From: Planctomycetota bacterium
GTDB taxonomy: Bacteria; Planctomycetota; UBA1135; UBA2386
Assembly (NCBI GenBank): GCA_020425885.1
Contig: JAGQRA010000397.1
Coordinates: forward strand, 1-8,923
Length of the DNA: 8,923 nt
Direction: 5' to 3'
Below the pieces are notes generated by a model that did not search any database, was not told where the DNA came from, and saw only the letters and a program-made list of their open reading frames with translations. Below are positions 7,257-8,923 of the stretch, one piece after another (the first letter of the stretch is position 1; every line of letters starts with the position of its first letter). A program made the translations under genes and the position numbers.

Positions 7257-7280
7257 GGCGGACCATCAAACGAGTCCGCC
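7257..7280 (-). promoter_or_regulatory. pus10: Hairpin directly upstream of the pus10 start codon
   Basis: On the minus strand GGCGGAC and GTCCGCC form a perfect seven-pair stem around a ten-base loop, ending four bases before the ATG at 7252. It occupies exactly where a ribosome-binding site should be, and no free Shine-Dalgarno sequence is seen. It lies in the 44-base gap after the receiver stop (7297). It could lower or couple pus10 translation, bind a regulator, or act as an internal attenuator. The role is inferred; the inverted repeat itself is plain in the sequence. Confidence 0.45.
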
Positions 7281-7296
7281 GCCGCCGGCGCAACCC

Positions 7297-7728
7297 TCAG
7301 GAGTGGGCGCCGCCGCGCGCGCCGCGGCGGCCGCGCTTCTTGCGCAAAACCGAGTTCGCCCGGTCCGTGCGCCGTTCGAGGAAGCGCCCGACCAGACCGA
7401 AGAACTCGCGCATGTCGAGCGGCGTGTGCAGGAACGAATGGACGTCGTACTTGCTCTTGTCGACGCCCATGTCCTTGACGTTGCGCGACGCGGTCATGAC
7501 GAACAGCTCGACCTGGTGGTCGGCCTGCCGCAGGCTGTGCAGCAGCTTGACGGTGTCCTTCTGGCGCGGATCGACACCGAGGAAGACGCAATCGAAGTTG
7601 CGGCCGCGCATCTGGTTGATGCCCGCATGACCGACACCGACGGTCACCTCGAACTCGGGGAACTGTTGGAGACCGACCTTGACCTGATCACGAATCAAGG
7701 GGTCCTTCTCGACGAGCAGCACTTCCAT
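7297..7728 (-). CDS. CheY-like pseudo-receiver domain protein with basic C-terminal tail
   Basis: A 143-residue single-domain response-regulator receiver. The start MEVLLVEKDPLIRDQVK gives strand 1 and the acidic pocket (Glu7, Asp9). NFDCVFLGVDP (44-54) is strand 3, where the phospho-acceptor Asp is normally found; at that place there is Gly51. VELFVMTAS (73-81) is strand 4 with the conserved Thr79. HSFLHTPLDMREFF (97-110) is strand 5, where the usual Lys before Pro is Thr102. Loss of both Asp and Lys suggests it is not regulated by ordinary aspartyl phosphorylation; Asp53, two residues on, is a possible substitute. The tail (119-143) is very rich in Arg and Lys and could bind nucleic acid or an acidic partner. 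There is no output domain. The ATG at 7728 is preceded by GAGG at good spacing. It is first in a probable operon with pus10 and divergent from the RNase HII-like gene. Confidence 0.82.
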   Translation of the reverse strand: MEVLLVEKDPLIRDQVKVGLQQFPEFEVTVGVGHAGINQMRGRNFDCVFLGVDPRQKDTVKLLHSLRQADHQVELFVMTASRNVKDMGVDKSKYDVHSFLHTPLDMREFFGLVGRFLERRTDRANSVLRKKRGRRGARGGAHS

Positions 7729-7803
7729 GTTGGCCTCGGCATCCTGTATCGACCGCCGCCGCCCCGACCTGCACCTCGGCTGCCGGCCGTCCCCCGGATC
7801 CCG
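7729..7803. promoter_or_regulatory. Divergent intergenic region between pseudo-receiver and RNase HII-like genes
   Basis: These 75 bases separate two start codons facing away from each other, so promoters for both directions should lie here or just inside the genes. I see no convincing sigma-70 boxes. CCTCGGC occurs twice, at 7734-7740 and 7774-7780, but a seven-base repeat in DNA this GC-rich is weak evidence for an operator. Confidence 0.4.
7734..7737 (-). promoter_or_regulatory. Ribosome binding site of the pseudo-receiver gene
   Basis: GAGG on the minus strand lies five bases ahead of the ATG at 7728. It supports that start over the much longer open frame that extends upstream through the RNase HII-like gene. 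Confidence 0.55.
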
Positions 7804-8817
7804 ATGGCAGCGAGACTTGACTGGGTCGACAGGTCCGGCTGTCGTGGCGTCGTGAACTTCCTCGCCGGAGTCGACGAGGCCGGCCTCGGCCCCATCCTCG
7901 GCCCCCTGGTCGTGGCCGGCGTGGCCATGACGGGGCCCGAGGGCACCGATCCGTGGCGCACCTTGCGCTCGCACGTCAGCAAGACCAAGCACCAGAAGGG
8001 CAAGGTCCGGGTCGCCGACAGCAAGAAGGTCAACCAGGGGCCGCACGGCCTGCTGCGGCTCGAGGAGACCGCGCTGGTGTTCTGGGGGGCCGCCCACGAG
8101 AAGCTCCCCGGCACCCTCGCCGAATGGCTGCAGGCGCTCGGCACCGACCTCGACCGTCTCGCCCGCTGCCCCTGGTACTCCGACCTCGATCTGCCGCTGC
8201 CCCACATCGCCGATGCGGGCAGCATCGAACTCCGCGCCGAACTCGTGCAACGCACCCTGCGGCGGGCCGAGATCGAGCTGATCGACCTCACCGTGCGTCC
8301 GGTCGACGTCGAGGAATGGAACGGGCTGATCGCCGATACCGACAACAAGAGCCGGGCCCACTTCCACGCCTACTCCGAAGTGATCGGCCGCATCCTCGGT
8401 CACGTCCACACCGGCGCCGACGACCACCACAACCGCCACCTCATCGCCGACCGCTGCGGTGGTCGCATGCACTACCACCACGACCTGCGCCGCCTCTGCC
8501 CCGATGCCCGCATCGAGATCCTGCGCGAAGAGCCCGCCATCTCGTCCTATCGACTGCATCGCAGCAGCGGCGCCATCACCGTCACCTTCGCCGAGCGCGG
8601 CGAAGACCGCGCCTTCCCGACCGCCCTCGCCAGCTGCCTCGCCAAGTACGTGCGCGAACTGATGCTCGAGGTCCTCAACCGCTGGTTCTGCGACCGCGTC
8701 CCCGGCCTCAGGCCGACCGCCGGCTACTACACCGACGGCCACCGCTTCCTCGGTGACATCGAGCCCCAGCTCTCGGCCCTGGCGCTGCCCCGCGAACGCC
8801 TCATCCGCATCCGCTGA
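7804..8817 (+). CDS. RNase HII-like protein, enlarged, GLG in place of GRG motif
   Basis: A 337-residue divergent relative of ribonuclease HII, which cuts RNA in RNA-DNA hybrids and at ribonucleotides in DNA. AGVDEAGLGPILGPLVVAGV (21-40) matches the RNase HII opening block and supplies Asp24 and Glu25. ADSKKV (71-76) matches the DSKkL motif. LIADRCGGR (213-221) supplies a third acid, Asp216. EDRAFPTALASCLAKYVREL (267-286) matches the Dx3PxxxAAS-AK-RD block with Asp268. GYYTDGHRF (307-315) resembles the family's late GYgTxxH motif. All four DEDD acids can be assigned, but the Arg of the substrate-reading GRG motif is Leu28. Bacterial RNase HII is usually about 200-220 residues; the extra length is mostly an insertion at about 80-185 of unknown function. 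ATG 7804 is used although its Shine-Dalgarno is weak; GTG 7852 is a possible shorter start. It is divergent from the receiver/pus10 operon. The fold call is good; the activity is uncertain. Confidence 0.75.
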   Translation: MAARLDWVDRSGCRGVVNFLAGVDEAGLGPILGPLVVAGVAMTGPEGTDPWRTLRSHVSKTKHQKGKVRVADSKKVNQGPHGLLRLEETALVFWGAAHEKLPGTLAEWLQALGTDLDRLARCPWYSDLDLPLPHIADAGSIELRAELVQRTLRRAEIELIDLTVRPVDVEEWNGLIADTDNKSRAHFHAYSEVIGRILGHVHTGADDHHNRHLIADRCGGRMHYHHDLRRLCPDARIEILREEPAISSYRLHRSSGAITVTFAERGEDRAFPTALASCLAKYVRELMLEVLNRWFCDRVPGLRPTAGYYTDGHRFLGDIEPQLSALALPRERLIRIR

Positions 8818-8860
8818 GGCCGGATTGCCGGAGTACCGAACCCGCTTCGTTTCTCCAGCC
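8818..8860. terminator. Short convergent gap with weak hairpin
   Basis: This gap lies between two converging stops. CGAA (8837-8840) pairs with TTCG (8846-8849) around CCCGC, and GGAG (8830-8833) can pair with CTCC (8853-8856) outside a three-by-three internal loop. CCGG-ATTG-CCGG sits just before it. The stems are short and no long T-run follows, so a terminator is only plausible from position. Confidence 0.25.
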
Positions 8861-8923
8861 CTACTCGGGCGTGCCTTCGTCGCGGATCTCCATCTCGCGT
8901 TGCAGGAACGCGCGCGCGGTGCG
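8861..8923 (-). CDS. C-terminal end of an unrecognised protein (5' part outside window)
   Basis: On the minus strand a frame enters from the right edge and ends at TAG (8861-8863), giving 20 residues, RTARAFLQREMEIRDEGTPE. The mix of an amphipathic helix-like run followed by a short acidic end is typical of a protein C-terminus. Its stop lies 43 bases from the stop of the RNase HII-like gene, an ordinary convergent spacing. It is far too short for a family call, and chance open frame cannot be excluded. Confidence 0.4.
   Translation of the reverse strand, partial: RTARAFLQREMEIRDEGTPE

Noticed and set aside
7253..7591. Upstream in-frame extension of pus10 that could have encoded the missing N-terminal domain
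   Set aside because: It overlaps the pseudo-receiver gene almost entirely, is dominated by Arg, Ala, Pro and Gly, and shows no THUMP-like or conserved Pus10 residues. ATG 7252 lies just ahead of the conserved blocks.
7303..7803. Plus-strand in-frame extension upstream of the RNase HII-like gene
   Set aside because: It is antisense to the receiver gene, whose strand motifs and ribosome site are clear. The RNase HII similarity begins only after 7804.
7729..8742. Minus-strand extension upstream of the receiver, antisense to the RNase HII-like gene
   Set aside because: The receiver fold starts exactly at MEVLLVEKD with a GAGG ribosome site. The extension is Val/Gly/Ala/Asp-rich shadow sequence.
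1..8923. CRISPR arrays, tRNA genes, insertion sequences, phage or defence genes
   Set aside because: Reading both strands I found no regularly spaced repeats, no cloverleaf with T-arm consensus, no transposase motif and no terminal inverted repeats.

Overview
The window is GC-rich (roughly two-thirds G+C by eye), bacterial, gene-dense chromosomal DNA. It holds six complete protein genes and two gene ends cut by the window edges. There is no rRNA, tRNA, CRISPR array, transposase or phage gene, and no gene-free stretch longer than about 110 bases. The gene mix suggests a Planctomycetota-like bacterium: a large secreted beta-propeller/di-heme cytochrome with calcium-type loops, a divergent RNase HII-like protein, and a bacterial copy of the archaeal/eukaryotic pseudouridine synthase Pus10. 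That placement is inference; no phylogenetic marker is present.

Layout: (1) positions 1-233, + strand: the 3' end of an unrecognised gene. (2) 336-2749, + strand: two translationally coupled glycosyltransferase genes. One encodes a GT39/ArnT-like multi-pass membrane transferase and the other a dolichyl-phosphate-sugar-synthase-like GT2 enzyme. GT2 would make the polyprenyl-phosphate sugar and GT39 would transfer it outside the cytoplasm. (3) A strong hairpin with a GCGA tetraloop (2755-2789) separates this pair from a convergent gene. (4) 2799-6302, - strand: a 1167-residue exported protein with a propeller, a di-heme CCP/MauG-like module, EF-hand-like loops and beta-rich C-terminal domains. 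(5) 6410-7728, - strand: a probable two-gene operon, a degenerate CheY-like receiver followed by a short Pus10. The gap between them holds a hairpin directly in front of the pus10 start. (6) 7804-8817, + strand: a divergently transcribed, enlarged RNase HII-like protein whose GRG substrate motif reads GLG. (7) 8861-8923, - strand: the 3' end of another gene.

The most interesting part is 6410-8817. A THUMP-less bacterial Pus10, a pseudo-receiver that has lost its phospho-acceptor Asp and conserved Lys, and an atypical RNase HII homologue share one divergent locus. All could plausibly act on RNA or be linked to its processing, but a functional link is only a hypothesis from gene order.
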